DNA of 64,000 nt from DATBJJ01 sp963750915. Its GTDB lineage: Bacteria > Acidobacteriota > Vicinamibacteria > Vicinamibacterales > 2-12-FULL-66-21. The stretch lies in the NCBI GenBank assembly GCA_963750915.1, contig CAVVSF010000007.1:310001-374000 (forward strand), given 5' to 3'. Below, piece by piece: positions 10,141 to 19,700 of this stretch (position 1 is its first letter; every line of letters starts with the position of its first letter). Below the pieces are notes generated by a model. The model did no database searches. It was given only the letters and a program-made list of their open reading frames with translations, and was not told the origin of the DNA. The translations under genes and the position numbers were made by a program.

Positions 10141-10170
10141 GGGCTCAGGGCTCAGGGCTCAGGGCTCAGG
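10141..10170. repeat. GGGCTCA tandem heptads between rtcB and the lipoprotein gene
   Basis: Four perfect tandem copies of GGGCTCA plus two bases, beginning three bases after the rtcB stop codon. On the minus strand the array encodes the last residues (LSPEP) of the convergent lipoprotein and supplies its TGA stop at 10152-10154. Confidence 0.9.
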
Positions 10171-11447
10171 TTTTTGAAGGCGAGGCGGCGGCCGGCTAGA
10201 ACCTGGCGCTTGTCCGGGCCCTGCTGCGACCAGACGACGACCCAGTGGCCTTCGGCCGCGGCGACGACCGGATAGAGACCGCCGTCGGCGGCAAACACTT
10301 CGGGCGCCGCCGCTGCGCCCTTGTCGATGCGGCGCAGGACGATGCGCCGTGCGCCGGCCGCGTGCTCGTCCCACACTACCGCGCTCGCGCCATGATCGTC
10401 GGCCGCGATCTGCGGATGCGCCGCGTCGGCCTGACCGCTGTCGAGCCGCAGGCGCGGCGTGAACGCCTGCCCTTCACTCATCGACGCGAAGAAGATGCCC
10501 TTGCGCGGTGTTTCGCCCTCGACGAACGTCGGCCAGGCAATGTGCAGGCCGCCATGCGAATCAGCCGCCATCGCCGGACCATCGTCCGGGCAACCGGCAA
10601 TCTTCCAGCCGTCGTCGCTCAAGCGGGTCGGCGCTTCGAACGTGACGCCGTTGTCGATCGACCGCGCGACCGCGATGTCGCGGATGCTGTCGGGAAAGAT
10701 GTGGCGATAGGCGACATAGACCTTCTCGCCTGAGGTCGCGAGCGCCGTCTTGCAGCAGAAGCAGACGTTGGCCGCGACCTGCCGCTCTGCCGGCGCCGCC
10801 GCGCCCCTCCACGCGGCGTGGAAGACATCCTGGCGCGGCGCCGAATCGGCTTTCGCGCCGGGGTTCGCGTGCGACCCGTGATGAGCGTGGTTCGGGCGCG
10901 GCGCCGCATTCCGGCCGTCGAGCCAGGCCAGGTGGACGCCGCCGTCCCACCCGAGCGCCAGCGATTCCCATCCGCGCGCGCCGGTCAGCTTCTCGCCGGC
11001 GACGGTTACCGCCTTCGAGAATGTACGGCCCAGATCGGACGAGCTCGCGTAGCGGATCTGGGAGATGCCATCCTGCCGCGTCGGCCACACCACGTGAATC
11101 ACCGGGCCGTGGCCAATCGCGATTCGCGCCGGCTGTTCGCCGGAGGCGCGCGCGTCGCCGTCGAGATCGTTGACGCGTGCCGGCGCCGAGAACGTCGCGC
11201 CGCTGTCGCGGCTGATCGCGATGTAGATGTCGGACACCGCATCCGTCGACGCCGTCCACACGACGGCGGTCAGCGTGCCGAGCGCCGCGATGGACGGGCC
11301 AAGGCTGGTGCGGCCAGCAACCTCCATCGCGATCGGAGCATCTGCTGCAGGCGCTGTCGGTGACTGCGCCGGACCGCCACCGCAGCCGCTGACGGCCGCG
11401 AGTGCGGCGCACGCGAGCGCCACGAGACGATGATTAACCATGCGCAT
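10152..11447 (-). CDS. Secreted sialidase-like (Asp-box) lipoprotein with a CFCC motif
   Basis: A 431-residue protein with a lipoprotein signal ending in LAAVSGC. The body is a six-bladed beta-propeller of the BNR/sialidase fold: Asp-box motifs include SRDSGATFSAP (about residue 82) and SDLGRTF (about 136). No sialidase arginine triad is evident, so enzyme activity should not be assumed. Near residue 228 a Cys-rich NVCFCCKTA motif could bind copper or iron or form disulfides. A His-rich HAHHGSHAN stretch (about residue 188) adds to the metal-binding impression. The last five residues come from the heptad repeat. Start could also be the Met two codons later. Confidence 0.8.
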   Translation of the reverse strand: MRMVNHRLVALACAALAAVSGCGGGPAQSPTAPAADAPIAMEVAGRTSLGPSIAALGTLTAVVWTASTDAVSDIYIAISRDSGATFSAPARVNDLDGDARASGEQPARIAIGHGPVIHVVWPTRQDGISQIRYASSSDLGRTFSKAVTVAGEKLTGARGWESLALGWDGGVHLAWLDGRNAAPRPNHAHHGSHANPGAKADSAPRQDVFHAAWRGAAAPAERQVAANVCFCCKTALATSGEKVYVAYRHIFPDSIRDIAVARSIDNGVTFEAPTRLSDDGWKIAGCPDDGPAMAADSHGGLHIAWPTFVEGETPRKGIFFASMSEGQAFTPRLRLDSGQADAAHPQIAADDHGASAVVWDEHAAGARRIVLRRIDKGAAAAPEVFAADGGLYPVVAAAEGHWVVVWSQQGPDKRQVLAGRRLAFKNLSPEP

Positions 11448-11530
11448 GGTAGATCGCCGATTATAGCGGGAGGCGTGGGATATGATGCGCGACGACGCGC
11501 CGCATCGTCGCGCGCGGCCGAGGGCTCTTC

Positions 11531-11917
11531 ATGACCACACCCGTCTTCGCTTCGGGACTACCCGCGCCGGTCGGACCGTACTCGCCGGCGATGATCGTCG
11601 GCAACCTCGTCTTCGTCTCCGGCCAGGCCGGACGCGATCCGCAGACGCTGCAGACGCCGCCGGACGTCGAGGCGCAGACCGAACAGACGATCAAGAACAT
11701 CGCGGCGATTCTCGAGGCGGCGGGTACCGATCTCTCGCACGTCGTCCGCTGCGGCGTGTTCCTCGTCGACATAGACGAGTTCCAGCAGATGAACGGCGTC
11801 TACTCGCGCATGTTCGGCAGCCACCGGCCGGCGCGGACGACGGTCGCGGTGTCGGCGCTTCCCGGCGAGGGCCTGCGCGTCGAGATCGACGCCGTCGCGG
11901 TCATCCCGGGACGCTAA
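11531..11917 (+). CDS. ridA: RidA family protein (YjgF/YER057c/UK114)
   Basis: A 128-residue protein of standard RidA length. RidA hydrolyses reactive 2-aminoacrylate and related enamine/imine intermediates released by PLP enzymes. Family features are clear: an N-terminal PVGPYSPA segment, FVSGQAGRDP, the QTIKNIAAILEAAG helix and the C-terminal VEIDAVAV strand. The usual substrate-binding Arg is probably the one in SHRPARTTV. A GAGGG ribosome site lies six bases before the ATG. It stands alone here, upstream of truA on the same strand. Confidence 0.93.
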   Translation: MTTPVFASGLPAPVGPYSPAMIVGNLVFVSGQAGRDPQTLQTPPDVEAQTEQTIKNIAAILEAAGTDLSHVVRCGVFLVDIDEFQQMNGVYSRMFGSHRPARTTVAVSALPGEGLRVEIDAVAVIPGR

Positions 11918-11932
11918 GGTAGAAGCTATCTC

Positions 11933-12043
11933 ATGAACGTGCGAGCGAGCGAAGCGAGCGAGCCTGGCGAGCCGGAGCGGGGCCCCCGGGGCCCCCGCGA
12001 GCGAGCCAGTCGGGGAGTCCGAGGGGCGAAGCCTCTCGGTTAA
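11933..12043 (+). repeat. GC-rich repetitive leader upstream of truA, with a 36-codon ORF
   Basis: This spacer is built from GAGCGAGCGAAGCGAGCGAG-like copies and a GGGGCCCCCGGGGCCCC palindrome (about 11979-11995), then a GAGGGGCGAAGCCTCTC stem. An ATG at 11933 opens a 36-codon ORF (MNVRASEASEPGEP...) whose TAA ends three bases before the truA ATG (TAATCAATG). truA itself has no visible Shine-Dalgarno, so coupling to this ORF is possible. The peptide is low-complexity and may be only a by-product of the repeats. Confidence 0.4.
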
Positions 12044-12046
12044 TCA

Positions 12047-12877
12047 ATGCCGCGTTTCAGGTTGACGATCGAGTACGCCGGCACCCGTTACAGCGGCTGG
12101 CAGATTCAGCAGAACGCCCGTACGGTGCAGGGCGAGATCGACCGCGCCGTGCGCGAGGTCTCGGGCCGCCGGGAGTTCGAGCTCTACGGCTCGGGCCGCA
12201 CCGACGCCGGCGTGCACGCGCTCGGCCAGGTCGCGCATCTCGAGCTCTACACCAGTCTCGCGCCGGAGATGCTTCGCCGTCGCCTCAACGACGAGCTGCC
12301 AGCTGACATCAACATCCTCGACGTCACGCGCGCACCGCACCGCTTCCACGCCCGTCACGATGCGATCGCCCGTACCTATCTCTATCAGATCTCGCGACGC
12401 CGAACGGCGTTCGCCAAGCCACTGGTGTGGTGGATCCGCGAACCGCTCGACGTCGGCGCGATGCGCCAGGCGGCTGCCGCATTCGTCGGTCGCCAGGACT
12501 TCGCCGCGCTGTCCGACGACGACCCTGCGGAGAAATCGACCGTCGTCGTGCTCGAAACGATCGAGATCGTCGAGCACGGCGCGCTCATCCTCATTCGCGT
12601 CCAGGGCTCACATTTCCTCTGGAAGATGGTCCGCCGCATCGTCGGCGTGCTCGCTGCCGTCGGGCGCGGAGAGGTGAAACCGCGCGACGCCGGCCGCTTC
12701 CTCGAATCCGATCGGCCCGGCCCCGGGGGCAAGACCGCGGCCTCGATGACCGCGCCGGCAGCGGGTCTCTTCCTCGAGCACGTCCGCTACGAGGGCGACG
12801 CGGCAGCCGGACCGATCAAGCCGGTTGTTGAAATCAGGGAAGAAAGTTCGAAGGTCGAAGGTCGAAGTTCGAAGTGA
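12047..12877 (+). CDS. truA: tRNA pseudouridine(38-40) synthase TruA
   Basis: A 276-residue TruA. It isomerises uridines 38-40 in the tRNA anticodon arm. The catalytic Asp is in the GSGRTDAGVHA motif (residue 53). Other landmarks are the N-terminal YAGTRYSGWQIQ, the HARHDAIARTYLYQI strand, the VGRQDFAAL segment and the GSHFLWKMVRRIVG motif near residue 187. The final residues (SSKVEGRSSK) are encoded by the first units of the TCGAAGG heptad repeat, so the conserved protein probably ended earlier. Confidence 0.96.
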   Translation: MPRFRLTIEYAGTRYSGWQIQQNARTVQGEIDRAVREVSGRREFELYGSGRTDAGVHALGQVAHLELYTSLAPEMLRRRLNDELPADINILDVTRAPHRFHARHDAIARTYLYQISRRRTAFAKPLVWWIREPLDVGAMRQAAAAFVGRQDFAALSDDDPAEKSTVVVLETIEIVEHGALILIRVQGSHFLWKMVRRIVGVLAAVGRGEVKPRDAGRFLESDRPGPGGKTAASMTAPAAGLFLEHVRYEGDAAAGPIKPVVEIREESSKVEGRSSK

Positions 12878-12910
12878 AGTAGGAAGCCTGAAGGCGGAAG
12901 GCTGAAGTAG
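12845..12910. repeat. TCGAAGG/GAAGGCG heptad array overlapping the truA 3' end
   Basis: About nine degenerate heptads in register (AGTTCGA, AGGTCGA, AGGTCGA, AGTTCGA, AGTGAAG, TAGGAAG, CCTGAAG, GCGGAAG, GCTGAAG). The array starts inside truA, contains its stop codon (12875-12877) and continues into the spacer, which shows that the repeat can grow across a stop codon. A similar array is at 51252-51312. Confidence 0.85.
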
Positions 12911-12940
12911 AACCGGCAAGCTTGCAAGGCGGAAGGTCGA

Positions 12941-12980
12941 AACCGCACGACCGCACGACCGGACAACCGCACAACCGGAC
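12941..12980. repeat. Octameric ACCGCAC-type tandem repeat
   Basis: Five degenerate octamers (AACCGCAC, GACCGCAC, GACCGGAC, AACCGCAC, AACCGGAC). It differs in period from the heptad arrays and lies immediately before the decayed gene. Confidence 0.75.
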
Positions 12981-12988
12981 TACCGGCG

Positions 12989-13509
12989 CAAATCTCCCTG
13001 ACTCACAATCACGTGCAGGGGGAACCGGCGGCGTTCGAGGTCACGCTGCCGCCCGGCTGCGAGCTCGCGGGCGTGACCGTCGGCTCGCTCGATCGCAGCG
13101 AACAGCAGGGCAGCCTCCCCCGCCTCTTCGTCTCCGCGCCGCCGCAGAGACGCCACCAGTTCCCGCTGAACCTCGAAGGGCCGGGCCGCAGCTCGTCGAC
13201 GCTGACGACGTCGTTCCCAAGCGTCGCCGCAGCCCAGCGAGAAACCGGCGAGATCGCGGTCGAGGGCATCGGAACGCTGGAGATTGCTGCCGTCGTGGCG
13301 GCGGCACCGGCAACGCACGCGGGGACGATCGCCAACAGGCACAGGAGTCGCAGGCGCCGTCGGTCAACGTCCAGAACCTGCAGCGCCGCGCCTCGGGGGT
13401 GCTGCCGGTGCGCATCGACGTCCCGCGCGCCGGCACGTCCCACCGCTTCGTCAAGCCGCTCGTCATCGACGAGGAGACGGTCGTGAGGTTCAGGTATCGG
13501 AGGAAGTAG
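12989..13509 (+). pseudogene. Remnant of a larger secreted-type protein gene
   Basis: Two protein-like stretches lie in different frames. The first (from about 12989 to 13310) reads ISLTHNHVQGEPAAFEV... and continues through FPSVAAAQRETGEIAVEG. The second (about 13345-13509) reads APSVNVQNLQRRASGVLPV... and ends FVKPLVIDEETVVRF then the stop. The frame change equals one missing base or two extra bases, unlike the insertion-only pattern elsewhere. From memory, similar stretches occur far apart in large Acidobacteriota proteins, so I infer a big internal deletion plus loss of the 5' end. The octamer repeat abuts the broken 5' end. I do not recognise a function. Confidence 0.5.
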
Positions 13510-13515
13510 ACGCGT

Positions 13516-13630
13516 CGGGTTCGGGGCTCGGGGCTCGGGGTTCGGGGTTCGGGGTTCGGGGTTCGAAGGGCTTAGCGCGCTTAGTCGCTGCGACTATGCG
13601 AGCCCCGAGTCCCGAACCCCGAGCCCCGGC
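13516..13630. repeat. Large inverted GGGTTCG/GGGCTCG heptad repeat between convergent genes
   Basis: The left arm (13516-13566) has seven units of GGGTTCG or GGGCTCG. The right arm (13600-13630) has four units of the complement (GAGCCCC, GAGTCCC, GAACCCC). A 33-base centre separates them. The arms pair well enough to form a long hairpin just before the M16 stop codon at 13632, a plausible bidirectional barrier to transcription. Confidence 0.85.
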
Positions 13631-13631
13631 C

Positions 13632-16481
13632 CTATTCGGGCACAAGCGTCACGAGCGTCGACCGATCCTGCGGGAAGTACTTCTTGAACGTCTCGTGCAG
13701 GAGCGCCGGCGTGACGGCTTCGATGCGCTGCAGCCGCTGCAGCATCAGCAGCGGATCGCGATCGAGCAGCCTGGCCGACTGCAGGCGTCCCAGCCAGTAG
13801 CCGTTCTGGCGGACGGCGGTCTCGTAGGCGCGACGCGCGGTCTCCTTGGCGCGATTGGTCAGGTCGGCGGACGGCCCTTCCTTCTGGAGCCGGGCGACCT
13901 CCTCCAGCACGCGGCTCACCATCTTGTCGGCGTTCGCCGGCGCGCCGCTGAATCCGATCTCGATGTGGCCGCCGCCGCGCTGCGGCAGTGCCTGGGCGAG
14001 CCCGACCGAGACGCCGTAGGTCTCGCCCAGCTCTTCGCGCAGGATGTCGCGCAGCGCGATCTCGAGCACTTCGATCGCCGCCTCGACGCGGGTCTGCTCG
14101 TTCTCGTCGATCGGCGGATCGGCGAAGAAGCTCAAGCGAGTCTCGGCCTTCGGCTCCTTGCCCTTGGCGACGCGCACCTTCTCGCTGGCCTTCGGGAAGG
14201 TGATGCCGACATCCTTGAACCGGCTGGCCGGCTTGCCCGTCGAGGGCAGCGAGGCGACGTAGCGCGCGACCAGCGGCGCCGCCTCGTCGACCTTGAACGT
14301 GCCGACCATGAAGAACGTGAAGTCGGCGGCGCTGGCGAAGCGCTCCTTGTAGAACGCGACCATCGCGGCGCGATCGAGCGCGGCGATGCGCTCGACCGTG
14401 AGCGGCCGCGACGTGTAGTGACTCACCGTGTTGACTTCGCCGAGCTTGTCGCCGAACACCGCCATCGGGCTGCTCAGGCGGTTCACGACCGCCGCCTGCA
14501 GCTGCCGCTTGATCAGCCCGAACGCATCGGCGTCGTCGCCCGGCGCCGTGAACTTGATGTGGAGGAGCTGGAGCGCGGTCTCGATGTTGGCCGGGGTGCT
14601 CGAGCCCTGGATGCCGTGCGAGGAGAGGGAGATGAACGGCGAGGCGGAAGCGATCCTGCCCGCCGTCAACTTCGGCAGGTCGATGGCGCGATGCCCGCCG
14701 GCGCCCGAGAGCTCGACCTGACCGGTCGCGAGCTGCGCCTCGACGTACTTCTCCGGCGCCTGCAGCGAGCTGCCGCCGGACGCGACCAGCGAGAACAGCA
14801 CCTGATCGTTCTTGAAGTCGGTCGGCTTGAGCCACGCCTCGACGCCGTTCGCAAAGGTGATCACGGTGACGCCGAGCTCGGGGATCTCGCGGCGGCCGGT
14901 TTCCTTTCCGGGGTCGGGCAGCTTGTCGATGAGCACGGCGCTGCTGGCGGTATCGGCCCACGGCGTCACGGCGACGGCGTCAGCCGAGGTCACGGCCGTG
15001 CGCAGCTCTTCGTCGGTCGGCACGGCGACTTCCTTCTTCTGCGGCGAGACGGCAAGGATGACGCGGCTGGTATCGGTCAGGAGCGCCTTGGCGGCGTCGC
15101 CGACGTCGGCGGCGCTGATCGTCGGCGCCAGCGCCTGGACCAGCTTCTGCTCGTACTCGATGCCCGGGCTGGGCTCGCCCTGCAGGAAGTTGTTCACGTA
15201 CTCCTGCACGTAAGAGCCGCTCTCGGTCTTGTCGCGCTCGGCGTAGGCGCGGTCGTAGCTCGCCAGCGTCCATTTGCGCGAGCGCTCGAGCTCGCTGGCG
15301 GTGAAGCCGTAGCGCTCGACGCGGTTCGCTTCGATCTCGAGCGCCGAGAGACCGGACTGAATCTTGCCGTCCTGGACGCTCGCCCCGAGCGTAAACGAAT
15401 CCACGGTCGGCGTCAGCGAACCGCCGTAGGCGCCGGCGCCGAGGAACGGCGAGTCGGCCTTGCGCGAAATTTCATCGAAACGCTCGTTCAGCATCGCGTA
15501 GACGAAAGAATTGACGAGGCTGCGGCGGTAGTCGGCGACCGTGTCCTCGCTGCGGCTCGGGCGCCGGCGCAGGATCGAGACCGATGACTGCGTCGCTTCG
15601 GCATCGGTCGCCATCTTGACCAGCACTTCCGACGGCAGCGGCATCGGGTAGCTGCGCTCCGGCGCCGGCGTCGCCGGCTTCGCCAGCGCGGCGAACTCCT
15701 TCTTGATCAGGCCTTCGAGCGCGTCGACTTCCATGTCGCCGACCGCGACCACCGCCATGCGATCGGGGCGATACCACTTGGTGTAGAAGGCGCGCAGCTC
15801 GGCGGCCGGGAAGCTCTTGAGTACTTCCGGCTTGCCGATCGGCAGCCGCTCCGCGTACTTCGACCCGTGGAAGAGCACGGGGATCTGCTGATCGCGCAGC
15901 CGCGATCCGGCGCCGAGGCCGCTCCGCCACTCTTCGATCACGACGCCGCGCTCCTTCTCGATCTCCTTCGGATCGAGCGTCATCCCGCCGGCGAAATCGG
16001 CCAGCGCCTGCATGCCCTTCTCGACGATCTCCGGCTTGTCGGTGGGCAGCTGGAACATGTAAATCGTGTCGTCGAATCCTGTCTGGGCGTTGACGTGCGG
16101 CCCCAGCCTGGCGCCGGTTGACTCGAAGGTGGCAATCAGCTCGCCCGGCTTGAAGCGCCGGCTGCCGTTGAACCCCATGTGCTCGAGGAAGTGCGCCAGG
16201 CCCTGCTGCGCGTCGGTCTCGTCGACCGATCCCGCCTTGACCGCGAGCTGCAGCAGCACCCGCTTCTCGGGGCGGCTGTTCTTGCGAACGTAGTATTTGA
16301 GCCCGTTCGGCAGCGTGCCGGTCCGTACCGCGGGATCGATCGGGATGACTGCCGTCGGCTGATAGGCAGGCGCCTGGGCCGGCGCAGCCGCCTGCGCCCA
16401 CGCCGGCGCGGGCGCCTGGATCAGCAGGCCGAAAGCGAGCATCGAAGCCACGGGACGGACGTCGCGGATGCACTGCAGCAT
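13632..16481 (-). CDS. M16 family zinc metallopeptidase (pitrilysin/PqqL type)
   Basis: A secreted protein of about 949 residues with tandem M16 repeats. I chose the ATG at 16481 because it precedes a signal-like MLQCIRDVRPVASMLAFGLL...AWAQA; the longer upstream frame is not protein-like. The active site is the inverted zinc motif HFLEH in LAHFLEHMGFNG (about residue 80), with the downstream Glu helix near ALADFAGGM...EKERGVV. The C-terminal half (from about residue 500) has the M16 fold without HxxEH, as expected for the inactive half that completes the chamber. It probably degrades peptides in the periplasm. A 289-base gap separates it from the divergent M36 gene. Confidence 0.92.
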   Translation of the reverse strand: MLQCIRDVRPVASMLAFGLLIQAPAPAWAQAAAPAQAPAYQPTAVIPIDPAVRTGTLPNGLKYYVRKNSRPEKRVLLQLAVKAGSVDETDAQQGLAHFLEHMGFNGSRRFKPGELIATFESTGARLGPHVNAQTGFDDTIYMFQLPTDKPEIVEKGMQALADFAGGMTLDPKEIEKERGVVIEEWRSGLGAGSRLRDQQIPVLFHGSKYAERLPIGKPEVLKSFPAAELRAFYTKWYRPDRMAVVAVGDMEVDALEGLIKKEFAALAKPATPAPERSYPMPLPSEVLVKMATDAEATQSSVSILRRRPSRSEDTVADYRRSLVNSFVYAMLNERFDEISRKADSPFLGAGAYGGSLTPTVDSFTLGASVQDGKIQSGLSALEIEANRVERYGFTASELERSRKWTLASYDRAYAERDKTESGSYVQEYVNNFLQGEPSPGIEYEQKLVQALAPTISAADVGDAAKALLTDTSRVILAVSPQKKEVAVPTDEELRTAVTSADAVAVTPWADTASSAVLIDKLPDPGKETGRREIPELGVTVITFANGVEAWLKPTDFKNDQVLFSLVASGGSSLQAPEKYVEAQLATGQVELSGAGGHRAIDLPKLTAGRIASASPFISLSSHGIQGSSTPANIETALQLLHIKFTAPGDDADAFGLIKRQLQAAVVNRLSSPMAVFGDKLGEVNTVSHYTSRPLTVERIAALDRAAMVAFYKERFASAADFTFFMVGTFKVDEAAPLVARYVASLPSTGKPASRFKDVGITFPKASEKVRVAKGKEPKAETRLSFFADPPIDENEQTRVEAAIEVLEIALRDILREELGETYGVSVGLAQALPQRGGGHIEIGFSGAPANADKMVSRVLEEVARLQKEGPSADLTNRAKETARRAYETAVRQNGYWLGRLQSARLLDRDPLLMLQRLQRIEAVTPALLHETFKKYFPQDRSTLVTLVPE

Positions 16482-16531
16482 AGCGAGAACTCTATCGTAG
16501 CCACGGGGGCCGCGGTAGTCGGCAGTGATGG

Positions 16532-16547
16532 ACGGCGGGCCCGCCGT
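16532..16547. promoter_or_regulatory. 16-bp perfect palindrome in the M16/M36 divergent region
   Basis: ACGGCGGGCCCGCCGT is a perfect palindrome 50 bases upstream of the M16 start and 223 bases upstream of M36. It could be an operator; in GC-rich DNA it could also be chance. I saw no other structure in this 289-base gap. Confidence 0.35.
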
Positions 16548-16770
16548 GACCACGGCCCGATTGGCGTGAGAAGGGGCGTCGGTTGATGCCGTGGCCGTGC
16601 GGCGCGTTACACAACCGTCAGCCCAGGTTCGTAATCGCCGCGGCGACGGCGCCCCAACCCGCGCTCCCGGGGTGGCCCGGAGTTCGCACGCACCCCGCAG
16701 TTCAGCTACTGTTCCGGTGCCGAGTCCAGGGTAGACGGTTCCTCGCAGCCCACGCAAAGGAGCTTCCCCA

Positions 16771-19700
16771 ATGGCGTCGCGGTTGTTCATCGGCCTGCTC
16801 GCCGCCGCAGCGGCTCTCGTCACCCTCACAGGAGAAGTCGGCGCCCGGCGCCAGCGAGGCGAGCAGCCACGCCCGGCCCGGCCGGACTTCGACGTCCGCG
16901 CCGAGCGGCGGCCCGCGCCGGCGTCGGCGCGGGCCCGCGCCGCGCTCGACGAACGCAGCCGCGCTAACGGAGCGGCGACGGCGCGTCTCCATCCCTACTC
17001 CGGTGCGATTCGGCGGCTGGACTCACCTGGCTGGTCGCTGGCGCCAGCGGCGCCGGCCGCCGAGGCGCAGTCGCTGTTGGCGCGATTCGCAGCCCAGATT
17101 GGACTCGACGCGGAGGACGTCGACGGGCTGGTGCCGGTCCGGGACTTCGTGAGCCGCTCGAACGCGGTCCGCCACCTCACGTTCGCCCAGTCGCTCGACG
17201 GCCTGCCGGTGTTCGACGCCGCGATCACGATGCACGTGGCGGCGGACGGCACCGTGATTCGCGTGACGTCGAGCGCGGCGCGCGGCAGCGGCCGCGATCG
17301 GGAAGCGACCGTCGCGGCCGAAGACGCGGCCAGCATCGCCGCCGCCGATGTCGCGCCGGATGCCGCCGTCGCACCGGTGCGCGTCGGCGGCAGCGCGACG
17401 CGAGCGCGATTCAGCCGCGCCGGATTTCGCCGCGACATCGTTGCCGCCCTCGTGTGGCTGCCAATGGACGGCGGCGCCCGACTCGCCTGGCACGTAGACG
17501 CCGAGCCCGGCGGCGAGCCGGCGCTGGCGTACGACCTCCTCGTCGACGCCCGCAGCGGCGAGCTCCTGCTGCGGCGCAATCGCGTTCTCGATGCCGAGGG
17601 CAGCGGCCGTATCGTGCAGTCGGACGCGACATTCTTCGCCGATCCGCGGCGGCCCGACCAGATGCCTGCCGGCGCGGGCGGCTGCCCGCCGGTCGCGAAC
17701 CAGGCGCTGCGGCACCTGTCGGCCCCCTTCCGTGACCCGGGCACCGTGCTCTTCGACAGCGGCCGCCTGTCGGGCAACAACGTCCACGTCTATCGCGGCA
17801 ACACCTCCACCGAAGGCGCCCTCGGGATTCTCGAGGGCACGCACTGGATCTTCGACGAGCCGTTCAATACCGCGGCGTCGGCCGAGACCGCGCTCTTCTT
17901 CGCGGTGAACTTCGCTCACGACTTCTTCTACGACCTCGGCTTCGACGAAGCGGCAGGCAACTTCCAGGTCGACAACTTCGGCCGCGGCGGCCTCGGCGGC
18001 GATGCGGTCGCCGCCATCGCCCGCGCCCCCGGCCGGAACAACGCCACGTTCCGGTTCTCGCCGGACGGGACCAGCCCGGTCATCAGCATGTTCCTGTTCG
18101 ACGGCCTCGGCTGCTGGTCGCAGGATGTCGACGGCGACGGCACCATGGATCTCGACGGCGACTACGACACCGACATCATCCTGCACGAGTTCCATCACGG
18201 CGTCTCGACCCGGCTCAGCGCAGGGTTCAACGGCGCCGAGGCCGGCGCCATGGGCGAGGGCGGCGGCGACTTCTTCGCCTACAGCATCAACGGCGACACG
18301 CGGCTGGCCGAGTTCTCCCGACCTGGCGGCCTGCGCGGCGTCAACGCCAAGACCTATGCGGCGTGGACGTGCCAGCTGGTCATCTTTTGCGAGGTCCACG
18401 CCAACGGCGAGATCTGGGCCAATGCCCTGTGGGACGTGCGCGAGCGCTTCCGCCGCGACCTGGTTCGCGGCAGCGAGGCAGCCGCGATCAACGAGGCGCA
18501 CCAGCTCTACATCGACGCGCTCGCGCTCTCGCCGCCGGCGCCGACGATGCTCGACATGCGCGACGCGATGCTGCTCGCCGACGAGCTGCGCCAGCCCGGC
18601 ATGCCGCAGAGCCCGCAGTTCTGCGCCCTGTGGGAGTCCTTTGCCGGCCGCGGGATGGGTGTCAACGCGACCGACACGGCCGACAACGGCCTCAATCGCG
18701 TCACCGCGAGCTTCGCGGTCCCGCCCGGCTGCACGGCGCCGCCGGCGCCCGCGCTGCTCTCACTGAGCACGATCTCGCCGGCATCGGAGGCCGGACCGAC
18801 CAGCGGCGGTTTCACCATCAGCCGCACCGATCCTGCCGACACGGACCTCGTCGTCAGCTTCGGCATCTCAGGCACCGCCGTGCAGGGCGTCGACGTCGAG
18901 CAGCTGCCGCTCGTCGCGACGATCCCGGCCGGCGCCACGGGCGTAACGGTACCCGTCACGCCGATCGACGACTCGACAGTCGAAGTCAACGAGACGGTGA
19001 TCCTCACGATTCTGCCCGGTGCCGGCTACGCAGTCGGCGCCGCCGCGAGCGCGACGGTCACGGTCGTCAGCGACGACGCCGCACCCGATTTCGCGGTGAC
19101 GGCGCTCGCTGTCCCTGCCCTCAGCGGCGCCGGCCTCGCGATCGAGGTCACCGACACGACCCGCAACCAGGGCGGCGGCCCGGCCGGGGCGTCGACGACG
19201 TCGTTCTATCTGTCTGTCAACGGCCTGTTCGACACGACCGACCCGCTGCTGGGAGTCCGTGACGTGCCGGCCCTCGCCGCCGGCGGCGAAAATATTGCAA
19301 CGACCACGTTTACGCTGCCGACCGATGCTGGTGCCGGCACCTTCCGCATCTTCGCCAAGGCCGACGGACCGGGACAATGGGTGGAGGGGTCCGAGTTCAA
19401 CAACGTTCGCTCGACGACGATCCGCCTCGGCGCAGACCTGGTCATCACCAACCTCACCGTGCCGGCGGCGCTGGCCGCCGGCGTGCCGTTCACCGCGACC
19501 TACACCGGCGCGAACCAGGGCGGCATCGCCAGCCCGCTCGCGCGGACCCGGTTCTATCTCTCGCTCAACCCGTCGTTCGATGCGGCCGATCTGCCGCTCC
19601 AGGTTCACGAGATGAGCGCGCTCGACGCCGGGACGTCGCAAATATTCACGGCGACCGTGTCGATCGCCGCCGACACGGCGGGCGGCGCTTACTACCTGCT

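Noticed and set aside
10152..11447. Functional sialidase
   Set aside because: Asp-boxes are present, but I could not find the Arg triad or the catalytic Tyr-Glu pair; the boxes are structural.
12941..12980. CRISPR-like array
   Set aside because: Units are contiguous octamers with no spacers; no cas genes are present.
13284..15587. 767-codon plus-strand ORF
   Set aside because: Antisense to the M16 peptidase, with Arg/Ala/Gly-rich composition typical of high-GC shadow frames.
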